From an uncultured Lachnospiraceae bacterium (GTDB lineage Bacteria > Bacillota > Clostridia > Lachnospirales > Lachnospiraceae), in NCBI GenBank assembly GCA_910579865.1, contig CAJTXA010000004.1, positions 62,001 to 126,000 on the forward strand: a stretch of DNA of 64,000 nt, read 5' to 3'. Of the stretch, positions 1-9,465 are shown piece after piece. The notes under the pieces were generated by a model. That model worked only from the letters and a program-made list of their open reading frames with translations. It was not told the origin of the DNA and searched no databases. The translations under genes and the position numbers were made by a program. How positions within the stretch are numbered: position 1 is the first letter of the stretch; each line of letters starts with the position of its first letter.

Positions 1-1
1 A

Positions 2-3000
2 GGAAACAAAATAACACTTGCTATTGCAATGAATAAAAATCAAGTAGAATCAGCGGATACATTATTTGAAAATGTTTTGTCAGTTGAAGGTGTAAGTGGA
101 AATTTACTATCAGCAAAATGCAAAAGTGTTGGGACTGCAGTAGGTAATTTTAAGACAGTTGTGATTGAGTGTTATACAGATGGAAAAGAAGGGGAATTAT
201 TATTAACTTTGGTTAAAAATAATTATTTTGAATCAATTAGTGTAAATTGTGAATTATTAAGTGAAATAACTGTTTCAGGAACAATTACTTGTTCTGAAGA
301 AATTCCAATTGATTGTAAAATAATTTTAACAAATGTTTCAAATGGTATACAATATATATCTGAAATAAATGGAATGAGTTATTCAGTTGATATACCAGTA
401 GAAGATATAGAGAATATATATGAGATTTCAGTTAGTAATCAGGAGTATTGGATTAGTGCAGGTGATACAGAACTTACAGTGAATAAGAATACAAGTTCTA
501 TTACAAATAATATTACATTAGAAAAATTAAATACTTATATTTTATCAGGTAGTATAAGCGGATTTGAAAGTGACTATGATGTACATAATTTGGCGTTAAA
601 CTTTTTAACAGACGAAGAAACAACGTTTGAGCCAGTAGTGACAGTGAATCCTGAAAGTCTAACTTATACAGCTAAAATGGAAAAGGGTACCACTTATCAA
701 GTAACTGCTACAGGAGTAAATGATTATCAAGTAACTGCTCCAGTAACGATTATGCATGAGAAAGATGCAACAGAAAATATTGTATTTTCGAAAAAAGCAC
801 AATATGCTGTTACACTTAGTATGGGTACTACACCAGATCTTTCTTCTAAAAATGTAACCTATCAGTTTATTCATGAAGATGGTTCGGAATATCGTTTTAC
901 TACACTTTCAGATATAAAATTAAGAGATGGTACTTATACAGTTTCCATTGGCGGTGAATTTGAAGAAATGGCATATAGCATTGCTTTAGGAAAATCTTTA
1001 ACTGTAAATGGAAAACCGATAACTCATGCTATAACATTTACACCAATTACATCTTGGTCATTTGCAGAAGGAACAGGCGATTATTATAATAAAAAAATAG
1101 AAGGTACAACAGGATTTTATCAGGGACTTTCTATTGATGCTACAACAGGAAAATTAGTACCAAATGGTGCTACACCAAATAGTGCACAGTTTAATACAGG
1201 TGCTGTTATTAAAGTGCCAGTAACTGGAAAATGTACAATAACCGTAAATGCTTATCAGGGACAATATGCACTCTATACGATCAATGGAACTGCTGCAAAG
1301 ACAGATTCAGAAACAACAACCATTTCCTATGAAGGGGAAGCAGGATATATAGAGATTAAGTCAACAGGTACAGCATATATTAAATCAATTAGTGTTACTT
1401 ATCCTGCCAAAGAGGTAGAATTTGTGGAACAGCCAGTGATGCCATTTGTACCAGAAGATGATACCGATGCAAATACAGCAGTTGATACAGATAAAATACC
1501 AAGAGCAAGTAAAAAGGACAGTATAGTAGTACAGCCAGTTGGTCAAAAGTTAGAGATTACACAGACAGGCGGAGCTTTTTCAGGAGCTTATAAAGATATA
1601 AAGGATTTGGGATACTATGTATTTCCAATGACAACCGATCTAAATAAATTAGAGTTTGATTTAGTAATTCACTCCTCTGGTGGAACAAATGGAGATGGTG
1701 CATTTATTGGGTTATTTACCAATCGGTTTGCCTATACATTGGGAATTCGAAAAGGAACAAATGCACGTGCAATTTATTCCAAAGCGGCAGAGGGGGATAG
1801 TTCCGATTTTGCAGGAGCTGGTGGAATTAATAATACAATTGAACTTGGTACACCAATGCATATAGAAGTAACTTTAGATAATGGAAAGCCAACTGTAACT
1901 TATACGATAATCGAAACAGGAGAAAGTGCAGCGGTTTCTTTATCTACGCTTAAAGATACCGATAATGGATTTTATTATGGGCTTGTTGTATCAGATGCAA
2001 CAGTAACAATTACCAATATGCTTTATACAGGTGAGGATGGAGCAATTCTCTATCAGCAGAACGCTTGTTATTATCCAGAGGGAGATGCACCAAAGGCAGA
2101 TAGTGTATCTGCAAAAGCAGCAGATTCAAGAGAATATATTGATGTCACATGGACTGGTACTGTACCAGAGAAGGATGGTACTTATGTAGTGGAGATGTCA
2201 AAAGATAATGGTGAGTGGATTGAGCTAACTGATAGTGCAGTAGGATTTTCTTATCGATACTTATTGCCAGAAGGAGAAGGCGGAAATTATCTATTCCGTG
2301 TATGTGGGCAATTAGGAAAAAAAGAACTTGGCGGTACAAGAAATGCTCCTGTAGTTATGAAAGAAGCAATTTTTGTATTGGGTGCTTTAGCAAAGCCAGT
2401 GGTAGAAATAACTAGAAATGCATCTAGTATATCACTTAAGTGGGAAGAAGACAAAACAGTAGATTATTTTCTTGTTTATCGGTACTCTTATGATGAAGGA
2501 GAAGAAAAGATTCATCAGATTGCTAAGGTAACAGAATCTTCTTATACAGATACAACAGTAGAACAAGAAATGCCATATTACTATAGAGTGAAAGCTATCT
2601 CAGAAGCAACAAACAATGAAAGTCCATTTTCGGAAACAGTATGGTCAGTTGCAACAGCAAATCGTGAAGGTGAATTTGTATATGAAGAAGAGGCAACTGA
2701 GATAATATTGACAAAGAAATCCTATGATACCGTCTTTACAGATAAGGTGCTTTTAGAAGGAATCGTACAAGGAACAGGTACACTTTCGGCATATGTAGAT
2801 GGAAGTTTAGCTACCTCAAAAGAGTTAAAGGCAAGAGAAGTATTTTCCTTTGAATTGACTGTTGCAGAAGGAAGAAATGATGTAAATTTAATTTTTGAAG
2901 ATGAAGAAGGAAAAAAGACAAGAAAGACGTACAATTTTGTCTATTTGACTAATTATGATGTAGTAGTAGATGCTTCCTATAAGGGAGCAGATGGTGCATT

Positions 3001-6000
3001 GGTAAATGGAATTCCAACTTATAAAACAGTGCAAGAAGCAGTAAATTCGATTCCTTCCTCTAACACAGAACGAAAAGTAATTCTTGTTATGGCTGGTGAA
3101 TATGAGGAAAGATTAGTTATAAATACACCATATCTTTCTCTAATTGGAGAAAATAGAGAATCTACGTTGATTCATTGTTATCCAGGTGATCTGCTAGGAG
3201 AGGACTATGAGGCAGGCGGTGATATGAGTAAGCGCTGTGCAACCTATATTCAAAGCGGAGCAGAAGAATTTAGTGCAGAGAATATTTCATTTAAAAATGA
3301 TTATGTTTATTCTACACCAGATGGGAAAGGTAATAAATCAGCAGATGCACTAAGATGTGATGCAGAAAAAGCAAGCTTTGTTAATGTAAAATTTACTGGT
3401 GTTCAGGATACAATTTATTTAGATAGAGGACATCAATATTATTATAAATGCCGAATTGAAGGATTAATTGATTTTATCTATTCTGGTGATCAAGCAAGAG
3501 TATTCTTTAATGATTGTGAAATTGTATTTGTTTATGAAAGTACAAAGACTTCTGGCTATGTTTGTGCACCTAAGACAGCAGAAGATGCAGAATATGGACT
3601 GACTTTCTATCAATGCGTGATTTTTGGAGAAGAAGGCTGTTCTGGTACAGGTTATCTATTAGCAAGACCATGGGGACCAGATGCTTATATTACATGGATT
3701 GATTGTTATATGGGAAAATCTGTCTATAAAGAAATACCTTATGGTGCGATGAGTGGGAATCAATATCAGGATGCAAGATTTTTTGAATTTGGAACATATG
3801 GACCAGGCTTTGCAATAAACAAAGAAAGAAGACAGATATCATCTGCAAAGGCGTCTTCTATGGTATCAGATTCTTATCTTGGATGGAGTCCAAGTTCTGC
3901 TATTGCAGGAGTATCAGAGGGATATTATATAGGAACAATTGTAACAGATAGAGGACCTATGTATGTAACAAATGAGGTGAAAGAAGATACTTACTTATGG
4001 ACAGACGGAGATGATACTGGTTTAAGAGCTTATAATATGGAAGGATATGCAAATGCTTACAAAGTAAGTGGTGGCGGACTCCTTATAGAAGAAAGAAATG
4101 AAAATTATTATCGGGTAAATTCAGCAGAAGAGTTTTTAGATGCATTACTTGCAGTAAAGACATCTGGTAAAAAGTCAGTGATTGAATTGGCAACAGACAT
4201 AAATCTTGGAAGTAATGAAGTAGAAAATTATAGCAATTATAGTAAGATTATTAAACCATATTCAGCACAAGCGTTGACTCATCCAATTTTAATAAAATCA
4301 GGTGTTTCAATCTTAAACTTAGAAGGAGTTTATGATTTAACAATATTCTCATTGAATGGATCTTCTATCAAACATGCCAATATTACAATGAAGAATTCAG
4401 AGAATATTATAATTCGAAATATTAAGTTTGATGAACTTTGGGAGTGGGATGAAGCGACAGAAGGGGATTATGATAGAAATGATTGGGATTATATGACAAT
4501 TGATCAGGGATGTAATCGAATTTGGATTGATCATTGTACCTTCTTTAAAGCCTATGATGGAGTAATTGATGTAAAAAATCCTTCACCAACAGCAAATATC
4601 ACAATTTCTTGGTGTGAGTTTCTCCCAGGAAGTGAAGACAATATTTTCTTTGATGCAATGATGAATGAATTAGCTGAAAATTCTGCTAAGTATCCAGTTT
4701 ATCAGCATATGCTAGATGAAGGCATGACAAAAGAACAGGTTTATCTTTATGCCTATGGGCAGAAAAAAACACATTTATTTGGTCAGTCAGATGAAGCAAC
4801 TAATGCAGCAGGAATTCAAGTAACACTTGCGAATAATTATTATAAGAATTCTATGGATCGGATGCCAAGACTGCGATATGGAAATACCCATGTCTATAAT
4901 TGTATTATGGATGCCCAAGAATTGTTGGATGCAAGAAATGCGATTTCAAATGCAGAGATTGCAAAGAAGATTGTAAGTAATGGTGCGTCTTCAACCTGCG
5001 GCGCACAGGTACTTTTAGAAAATTGTTATATAAGTGGAATTCAAAATGCATTAAATTCTGGAAATGGATCAAGTGCTCCTGGTTATATAAATGCAGTAAA
5101 TAGTGTTTACTATATGGATGGAAAGCAGGAAAAATTGGAACCAAAAAATAATTCAACAAATGCAGATCAAAGAGTACTAATTACAGATAAAGCAGCATTT
5201 CTTGGTGCACTTCCTTATAGTGAGTATATTTTGTATCCGGCAGAAAAATTAGCTACCTTTGTAAAACCATTTGCAGGGGCAGGAAAACTTGATTTAACTG
5301 TTTTACAATGGGAAAAGGTTAGTTATAATGACAGCGAAATGCCAGATATAGAAGAAGAAACAACGACAGATCCTATACCAGAAGAGACAACACCAGAAGA
5401 GTCACAGCCAAGTACAGAAGAGACAACACCAGAGGAATCAGAACCAAGTACAGAAGAAACAACACCGGAGGAAACTACACCAGATGAGCCAGAATCGACA
5501 GCACCAACTGAGCCAGAAGAACCAGAAACAACAACCAAATATGATTCAGATGATGACGATGATGACAGTGATGATATAGAACCAGAAACGACTTCTTTAA
5601 CAAGAAGAGAAGAAAATCTTGTAGAAAGTGTTGTTGGAGTTTCTTCTATAAAAGAAGTAACAGAGAATCAGAATGGAAAGCTTGTTGTTGCAACAAATAA
5701 TGAAGTCGTATTTTTAGAAAAGAATGGAACACTTTCAAAGGATAAATGGCAACAGGTAGAGAATTCATGGTATTTCTTTGGCACAGACTATAAGGCAGTA
5801 GGCGGATGGTTAAAACAAGGAGAAAAATGGTATCACTTAAATGAAGTAAATAAAAAGATGGAAACTGGCTGGTTACAGACAGCAGATAAAAAGTGGTATT
5901 TGTTGGATCAGAAAAATGGAGACATGAAAACCGGCTGGCAGCAGACAACCGATGGAAAATGGTATCTATTGGATCAGAAAAATGGAGATATGAAGACTGG

Positions 6001-6325
6001 ATGGCAACAGACAATTGATGGAAAATGGTATCTGTTGGATCAGAAAAATGGAGATATGAAGACTGGTTGGCAGCAGACAGCGAATGGAAAGTGGTATCTG
6101 TTGGATCAGAAAAATGGAGATATGAAAACTGGCTGGCAGCAGACGATTGATGGAAAATGGTATCTGTTGGATCAGAAGAATGGAGATATGAAGATCGGTT
6201 GGCAGCTTGTAAAAGGAATTTGGTATTATCTAACAACAACAGGTGCAATGGCAGAAGATACGATTACACCAGATGGGTACAAAGTTGGAAAAGATGGAGC
6301 TTGGACAGGAGAAAAGATTCGTTAG
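2..6325 (+). CDS. Multidomain secreted pectin methylesterase / PL1 pectate lyase with wall-binding repeats (5' partial)
   Basis: Removes methyl esters from homogalacturonan and then cleaves the de-esterified chain by beta-elimination, outside the cell. The frame is open to the left edge and the ATG at 29 has no ribosome-binding site, so the N-terminus and signal peptide lie outside. Counting from that ATG: Ig-like and carbohydrate-binding-like beta-sandwich regions (about 1-680), two FnIII-like domains (687-785, 787-880), a CE8 methylesterase (about 972-1290) with Q1126, D1127, nucleophile D1148 and R1213 of the ARPWG motif, then a PL1 lyase (about 1360-1760) with WIDHCTF and the catalytic RxPxxR motif as RMPRLR (1611-1616). 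A Thr/Glu/Pro linker, an Asp run, a short module and six GW repeats follow. The order of the two enzymes matches the order of the reactions. Family assignments are firm; the N-terminal modules are uncertain. Confidence 0.93.
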   Translation, partial: GNKITLAIAMNKNQVESADTLFENVLSVEGVSGNLLSAKCKSVGTAVGNFKTVVIECYTDGKEGELLLTLVKNNYFESISVNCELLSEITVSGTITCSEEIPIDCKIILTNVSNGIQYISEINGMSYSVDIPVEDIENIYEISVSNQEYWISAGDTELTVNKNTSSITNNITLEKLNTYILSGSISGFESDYDVHNLALNFLTDEETTFEPVVTVNPESLTYTAKMEKGTTYQVTATGVNDYQVTAPVTIMHEKDATENIVFSKKAQYAVTLSMGTTPDLSSKNVTYQFIHEDGSEYRFTTLSDIKLRDGTYTVSIGGEFEEMAYSIALGKSLTVNGKPITHAITFTPITSWSFAEGTGDYYNKKIEGTTGFYQGLSIDATTGKLVPNGATPNSAQFNTGAVIKVPVTGKCTITVNAYQGQYALYTINGTAAKTDSETTTISYEGEAGYIEIKSTGTAYIKSISVTYPAKEVEFVEQPVMPFVPEDDTDANTAVDTDKIPRASKKDSIVVQPVGQKLEITQTGGAFSGAYKDIKDLGYYVFPMTTDLNKLEFDLVIHSSGGTNGDGAFIGLFTNRFAYTLGIRKGTNARAIYSKAAEGDSSDFAGAGGINNTIELGTPMHIEVTLDNGKPTVTYTIIETGESAAVSLSTLKDTDNGFYYGLVVSDATVTITNMLYTGEDGAILYQQNACYYPEGDAPKADSVSAKAADSREYIDVTWTGTVPEKDGTYVVEMSKDNGEWIELTDSAVGFSYRYLLPEGEGGNYLFRVCGQLGKKELGGTRNAPVVMKEAIFVLGALAKPVVEITRNASSISLKWEEDKTVDYFLVYRYSYDEGEEKIHQIAKVTESSYTDTTVEQEMPYYYRVKAISEATNNESPFSETVWSVATANREGEFVYEEEATEIILTKKSYDTVFTDKVLLEGIVQGTGTLSAYVDGSLATSKELKAREVFSFELTVAEGRNDVNLIFEDEEGKKTRKTYNFVYLTNYDVVVDASYKGADGALVNGIPTYKTVQEAVNSIPSSNTERKVILVMAGEYEERLVINTPYLSLIGENRESTLIHCYPGDLLGEDYEAGGDMSKRCATYIQSGAEEFSAENISFKNDYVYSTPDGKGNKSADALRCDAEKASFVNVKFTGVQDTIYLDRGHQYYYKCRIEGLIDFIYSGDQARVFFNDCEIVFVYESTKTSGYVCAPKTAEDAEYGLTFYQCVIFGEEGCSGTGYLLARPWGPDAYITWIDCYMGKSVYKEIPYGAMSGNQYQDARFFEFGTYGPGFAINKERRQISSAKASSMVSDSYLGWSPSSAIAGVSEGYYIGTIVTDRGPMYVTNEVKEDTYLWTDGDDTGLRAYNMEGYANAYKVSGGGLLIEERNENYYRVNSAEEFLDALLAVKTSGKKSVIELATDINLGSNEVENYSNYSKIIKPYSAQALTHPILIKSGVSILNLEGVYDLTIFSLNGSSIKHANITMKNSENIIIRNIKFDELWEWDEATEGDYDRNDWDYMTIDQGCNRIWIDHCTFFKAYDGVIDVKNPSPTANITISWCEFLPGSEDNIFFDAMMNELAENSAKYPVYQHMLDEGMTKEQVYLYAYGQKKTHLFGQSDEATNAAGIQVTLANNYYKNSMDRMPRLRYGNTHVYNCIMDAQELLDARNAISNAEIAKKIVSNGASSTCGAQVLLENCYISGIQNALNSGNGSSAPGYINAVNSVYYMDGKQEKLEPKNNSTNADQRVLITDKAAFLGALPYSEYILYPAEKLATFVKPFAGAGKLDLTVLQWEKVSYNDSEMPDIEEETTTDPIPEETTPEESQPSTEETTPEESEPSTEETTPEETTPDEPESTAPTEPEEPETTTKYDSDDDDDDSDDIEPETTSLTRREENLVESVVGVSSIKEVTENQNGKLVVATNNEVVFLEKNGTLSKDKWQQVENSWYFFGTDYKAVGGWLKQGEKWYHLNEVNKKMETGWLQTADKKWYLLDQKNGDMKTGWQQTTDGKWYLLDQKNGDMKTGWQQTIDGKWYLLDQKNGDMKTGWQQTANGKWYLLDQKNGDMKTGWQQTIDGKWYLLDQKNGDMKIGWQLVKGIWYYLTTTGAMAEDTITPDGYKVGKDGAWTGEKIR
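5866..6195 (+). repeat. Five tandem 66-bp units coding wall-binding repeats
   Basis: Five nearly identical in-frame 66-bp units each encode 22 residues of the pattern TGWQQT..GKWYLLDQKNGDMK, followed by a sixth diverged unit ending in WYYL. They resemble choline-binding/cell-wall-binding repeats and should hold the pectinase at the cell surface. The high DNA identity suggests recent expansion, so the copy number may vary between strains. Confidence 0.9.
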
Positions 6326-6381
6326 ACAGAATAAGATAATTTATGTTAGATAAGAACAAAAGATATTTTTTGTAGGAAAGG

Positions 6382-6419
6382 AAAAAAGGCTATAATTGTA
6401 GGGATTATAGTCTTTTTTC
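6382..6419 (+). terminator. Intrinsic terminator after the pectinase gene
   Basis: The arm AAAAGGCTATAAT pairs with ATTATAGTCTTTT across a 7-nt loop, with one G-T wobble, and runs into a T tract. It lies 57 bases after the pectinase stop. Confidence 0.8.
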
Positions 6420-6481
6420 TAATTTTTGATAAAAAATAATAAATAATAGAAGATGAAAAAAGTTAGGGTGGAGGACGAAAG

Positions 6482-7099
6482 ATGAAATTACTATATGGAA
6501 CCAAAAATCCTGCAAAATTGGAAGTAATGAGAAAACGATTAAGAGAACTTGATATAGAAGTAATTGGTTTTTGTAGTCCAGAAATAAAGAAATTATGTGA
6601 AATCATACCAGATGTACCAGAAGAGGGAAATACTCCTTTGGAAAATGCAAGACAGAAAGCACAAACTTATTATGAAATATTTAAAATACCTGTATTTTCT
6701 TGTGATTCAGGACTTTATATAAAAGAGCTTCCCGATTCATTACAGCCAGGAATTCATGTACGAACCATAAATGGTGTATATCTTTCTGATGAGGAAATGC
6801 TTGCTTATTATAGTGGGTTAGCGAAACGCTATGGAAATCTGACAGCAAGATATCAAAATGCAATCTGTTTTATTTTAAGTAAAGATAAAGTTTTTGAGTC
6901 TATGGCAGATTCTTTAGCAAGTGAACCGTTTTTGATTACAACAAAACCACATACAATACGAAAGAAAGGATTTCCTTTGGACAGTCTTTCTTTAGAAATA
7001 GAGACAGGAATGTATTACTATGATAAAGATCCAAATAAATTAAATGAAATTGCAGTAGAAAACGGATTTTTGGAATTTTTTAAGAAATGTCTTTTGTAA
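6482..7099 (+). CDS. RdgB/HAM1-like XTP/dITP diphosphatase, divergent
   Basis: The family hydrolyses non-canonical purine triphosphates (XTP, dITP) to the monophosphate and pyrophosphate, keeping hypoxanthine and xanthine out of DNA. The protein is 205 residues, normal for the family. The N-terminal GTKNPAK fits the TxNxxK substrate loop, EEGNTPLENAR fits the metal/phosphate region, and CDSGLYI carries the DSGL motif with the catalytic Asp. The middle and C-terminal motifs (the usual SRYAG and GFGYDPIF) are poorly kept, so the substrate may differ from XTP/dITP. A good ribosome-binding site (GGTGGAGG) precedes the ATG. It has its own terminator-separated unit after the pectinase. Confidence 0.75.
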   Translation: MKLLYGTKNPAKLEVMRKRLRELDIEVIGFCSPEIKKLCEIIPDVPEEGNTPLENARQKAQTYYEIFKIPVFSCDSGLYIKELPDSLQPGIHVRTINGVYLSDEEMLAYYSGLAKRYGNLTARYQNAICFILSKDKVFESMADSLASEPFLITTKPHTIRKKGFPLDSLSLEIETGMYYYDKDPNKLNEIAVENGFLEFFKKCLL

Positions 7100-7233
7100 A
7101 ATGATAAAAAGAAAAGGTAAAATTTTAAAATATAATCAGGAAAATAGTGGATAAAATCCTTTAGAGAAAAGAAGGTTATGACGATATAAAAAATAAATAA
7201 TGAATTTGTCTATTTGGCAGAGGAGGGCTACAC

Positions 7234-7935
7234 ATGAACAAAGTAGGAGGGTATGGGGTTTATCAAAGTAGTTATTATGAAAATTCCATACAAAATAAAA
7301 AAGAAAGTATAAAAGAAACAAAGACAACAAAAGAAGACAAAACAAAGAAGAGTAATTCGGTTAATTTAAGTAAAAAGGCGCAGGCACTTTTACAAGAATT
7401 AAAGAAAAAATATGGAAATATGGATTTTATTGTAGCAGATTATGAGAATGAGGAAGAAGCAGCAGCCTATTTGTCTCGTGGAACAAAAGAGTATAGTGTA
7501 TTAATTGATCCAGAATCATTAGAAGAGATGGCATCTGATGAAAAAACAAAAGAAAAGTATCTTTCTTTAATTGACGAAGCGACCGATCAGCTTTCTGATG
7601 TAAAAGAACAGCTTAAAGAGGAAGGAAATGAAGTAACACGAGTGGGTGTTTCGATTGGAAAAGATGGAACAATTTCCTATTTTGCAGAATTAGAAAAATC
7701 TAGTGCACAACAAAAAGAACGATTAGAGAAAGCACAGGAAAAGAAAAAGGAAGAAAAACAAACAGAAAAGAAGGAAGCAGCAAAAGGAGAGAAAAATTAC
7801 TATCAGGAAACAAAGAGAACCAGAGTAACTGCTTCTTCTGTCGAGGAATTATTAGAGAAGATAAAACAAGTAGATTGGAATAAGATAGGATATACTGATT
7901 GGAAAAATGGAGGAAAAATCGATTACAGCGTTTAA
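7234..7935 (+). CDS. Charged coiled-coil protein, DUF6033-like
   Basis: This is a 233-residue cytoplasmic-type protein without a signal peptide or membrane segment. The first 45 residues are polar and look disordered (YQSSYYENS, then KESIKETKTTKE). A compact part (about 45-155) includes NLSKKAQALLQELKKKYG and EEAAAYLSRGTKEYSVLIDPE. A Lys/Glu-rich coiled coil (about 150-190) and a short conserved-looking tail (TASSVEELLEKIKQVDW) follow. It resembles the DUF6033 proteins common in Lachnospiraceae; I have not been able to verify the family. The ribosome-binding site AGAGGAGGG precedes the ATG. Function is unknown. It shares style with the coiled-coil gene at 9466, on the other side of the GH5 gene. 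Confidence 0.7.
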   Translation: MNKVGGYGVYQSSYYENSIQNKKESIKETKTTKEDKTKKSNSVNLSKKAQALLQELKKKYGNMDFIVADYENEEEAAAYLSRGTKEYSVLIDPESLEEMASDEKTKEKYLSLIDEATDQLSDVKEQLKEEGNEVTRVGVSIGKDGTISYFAELEKSSAQQKERLEKAQEKKKEEKQTEKKEAAKGEKNYYQETKRTRVTASSVEELLEKIKQVDWNKIGYTDWKNGGKIDYSV

Positions 7936-8034
7936 ATTTTGAGGTTTTTGTAATAGAGTATTCAGAAGTTGAAAAAGTTGTTTATCAAATCGATAAGCAG
8001 CTTTTTCTGTATAGAAAAGAGAGGAAGAAATATT

Positions 8035-9405
8035 ATGAAAAAAAGAAAAATAATAAGTTTTTTTATGATTGTGATAGTAATTCTTTTTTGGAGTTTTCCA
8101 AAACAAAATAGTCTTATTTATGCAGAGGAAGAAACAAAGTGGAATCAGTTAGCATCTCCTTCTGTATCTGGAGCACTTCAGGTAAAAAATTCTCAACTTT
8201 GTGATTGTTATGGAAATCCAATTCAATTAAAAGGAATTAGTACACATGGAATTGCTTGGTTTCCTGATTATATAAATGAAGATTGCTTTTCTGAATTACA
8301 GAATAATTGGAATGTAAATGTGATTCGGCTTGCTATGTACACCGCAGAGTCTGGAGGATATTGTACAGGAGGTGATCAAAAAGCGTTAAAAGCTTTGATT
8401 CAAAAAGGAGTAGAGTATGCAGTAAAGCAGGATTTATATGTTTTAATTGATTGGCATATTTTATCGGATGGGAATCCGATTACCTATAAAGAAGAAGCAA
8501 AAAAATTTTTTGCAGAAATGGCAGAAGCATATGCAGACTGTCCCAATGTCTTGTATGAGATCTGCAATGAACCAAATGGTCAAGTTAGTTGGGCTGAAAT
8601 AAAAGCTTATGCAGAAGAAATCATTTCGGTCATTCGGGAAAAGGATAAAGATGGAATTATTATTGTTGGAACACCAAATTGGTCACAATATGTAGATCAG
8701 GCATTGGCTAATCCAATTATTAATTCTTATAATATTATGTATGCACTTCATTTTTATGCTGCAACGCATACACAAACATTGCGAGATAGTATGACAAAGG
8801 CAGTAGAAGAAGGGCTTCCAATTTTTGTAACTGAGTTTGGGATTTGTGATGCTAGTGGAAATGGAAGCATTGATTTTGAACAAGCAAAACAGTGGGTTGC
8901 TCAGATGAACACTTATAATATCAGTTATATTGCTTGGAATTTATCCAACAAAAATGAAACGTCTGCAATTTTAAAGAGTACTTGTCAAAAGAAGAATGGA
9001 TTTGAAAAGGAAGATTTAAGTGAGGCTGGAAAATGGTTATATTCTATGTTTACAGGACAAAACATACCATCAGAAAAGGCAGCACTAGAAGAGAGTTATC
9101 AGATTGACACTGTAGGAAAAAGTTCTAAGTTTGAATATGAAATAGTAGAGTATGCTTGTTGGGAGTCAGAAGGAAAGAACTACTATCAATATGGGGTAAA
9201 AGTAAAAAATATTTCTGAAATGGATTGTAATAGCTGGCAGATTGCCATTCCTTTTGATCAAAAGATTATGTTGCAAAATGGGTGGAATGGAGAGTATTTT
9301 GTAGATGAAAATGTATTATATATTGCAGCAAAGGAGTATAATGGAAAGATTTTAAGAAATGGTATAATAGAGGGAATTGGATTTATTATAAGTAAAAGTC
9401 AATAA
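8035..9405 (+). CDS. Secreted GH5 endoglucanase with C-terminal CBM2-like domain
   Basis: Hydrolyses internal beta-1,4 links of cellulose or related glucans outside the cell. The start at 8035 is chosen because AGAGAGG precedes it and a signal peptide follows (MKKRK, then a hydrophobic stretch, cleaved near YAEEE); the frame continues 22 codons upstream without a good site. The catalytic domain (about 40-330) has IDWHIL, the acid/base E179 in CNEPNG, ALHFYAATH and the nucleophile E267 in VTEFG, all typical of GH5. The last 95 residues include SWQIAIPF, NGWNGEYF and YNGKILRNGIIEGIGFI, like a CBM2-type cellulose-binding fold. It probably extends the plant-cell-wall repertoire of the pectinases nearby. 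Exact GH5 subfamily is not resolved. Confidence 0.9.
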   Translation: MKKRKIISFFMIVIVILFWSFPKQNSLIYAEEETKWNQLASPSVSGALQVKNSQLCDCYGNPIQLKGISTHGIAWFPDYINEDCFSELQNNWNVNVIRLAMYTAESGGYCTGGDQKALKALIQKGVEYAVKQDLYVLIDWHILSDGNPITYKEEAKKFFAEMAEAYADCPNVLYEICNEPNGQVSWAEIKAYAEEIISVIREKDKDGIIIVGTPNWSQYVDQALANPIINSYNIMYALHFYAATHTQTLRDSMTKAVEEGLPIFVTEFGICDASGNGSIDFEQAKQWVAQMNTYNISYIAWNLSNKNETSAILKSTCQKKNGFEKEDLSEAGKWLYSMFTGQNIPSEKAALEESYQIDTVGKSSKFEYEIVEYACWESEGKNYYQYGVKVKNISEMDCNSWQIAIPFDQKIMLQNGWNGEYFVDENVLYIAAKEYNGKILRNGIIEGIGFIISKSQ

Positions 9406-9465
9406 GATGTGTTTTATATTAATGTGGCATGATATATATTTTATAAATAGGAAGGAGTATACTTT

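Noticed and set aside
1..28. Start of the left-edge pectinase at the ATG of position 29
   Set aside because: No ribosome-binding site or signal peptide is seen there and the frame is open to the window edge, so the gene is treated as 5' partial.
5866..6195. CRISPR array
   Set aside because: Units are contiguous 66-bp coding repeats in frame with the pectinase, with no unique spacers.
5646..6248. A 200-codon minus-strand open frame opposite the wall-binding repeats
   Set aside because: It mirrors the 66-bp repeats of the pectinase gene, has no ribosome-binding site and gives a repetitive product of no known type; it is a shadow of the real frame.
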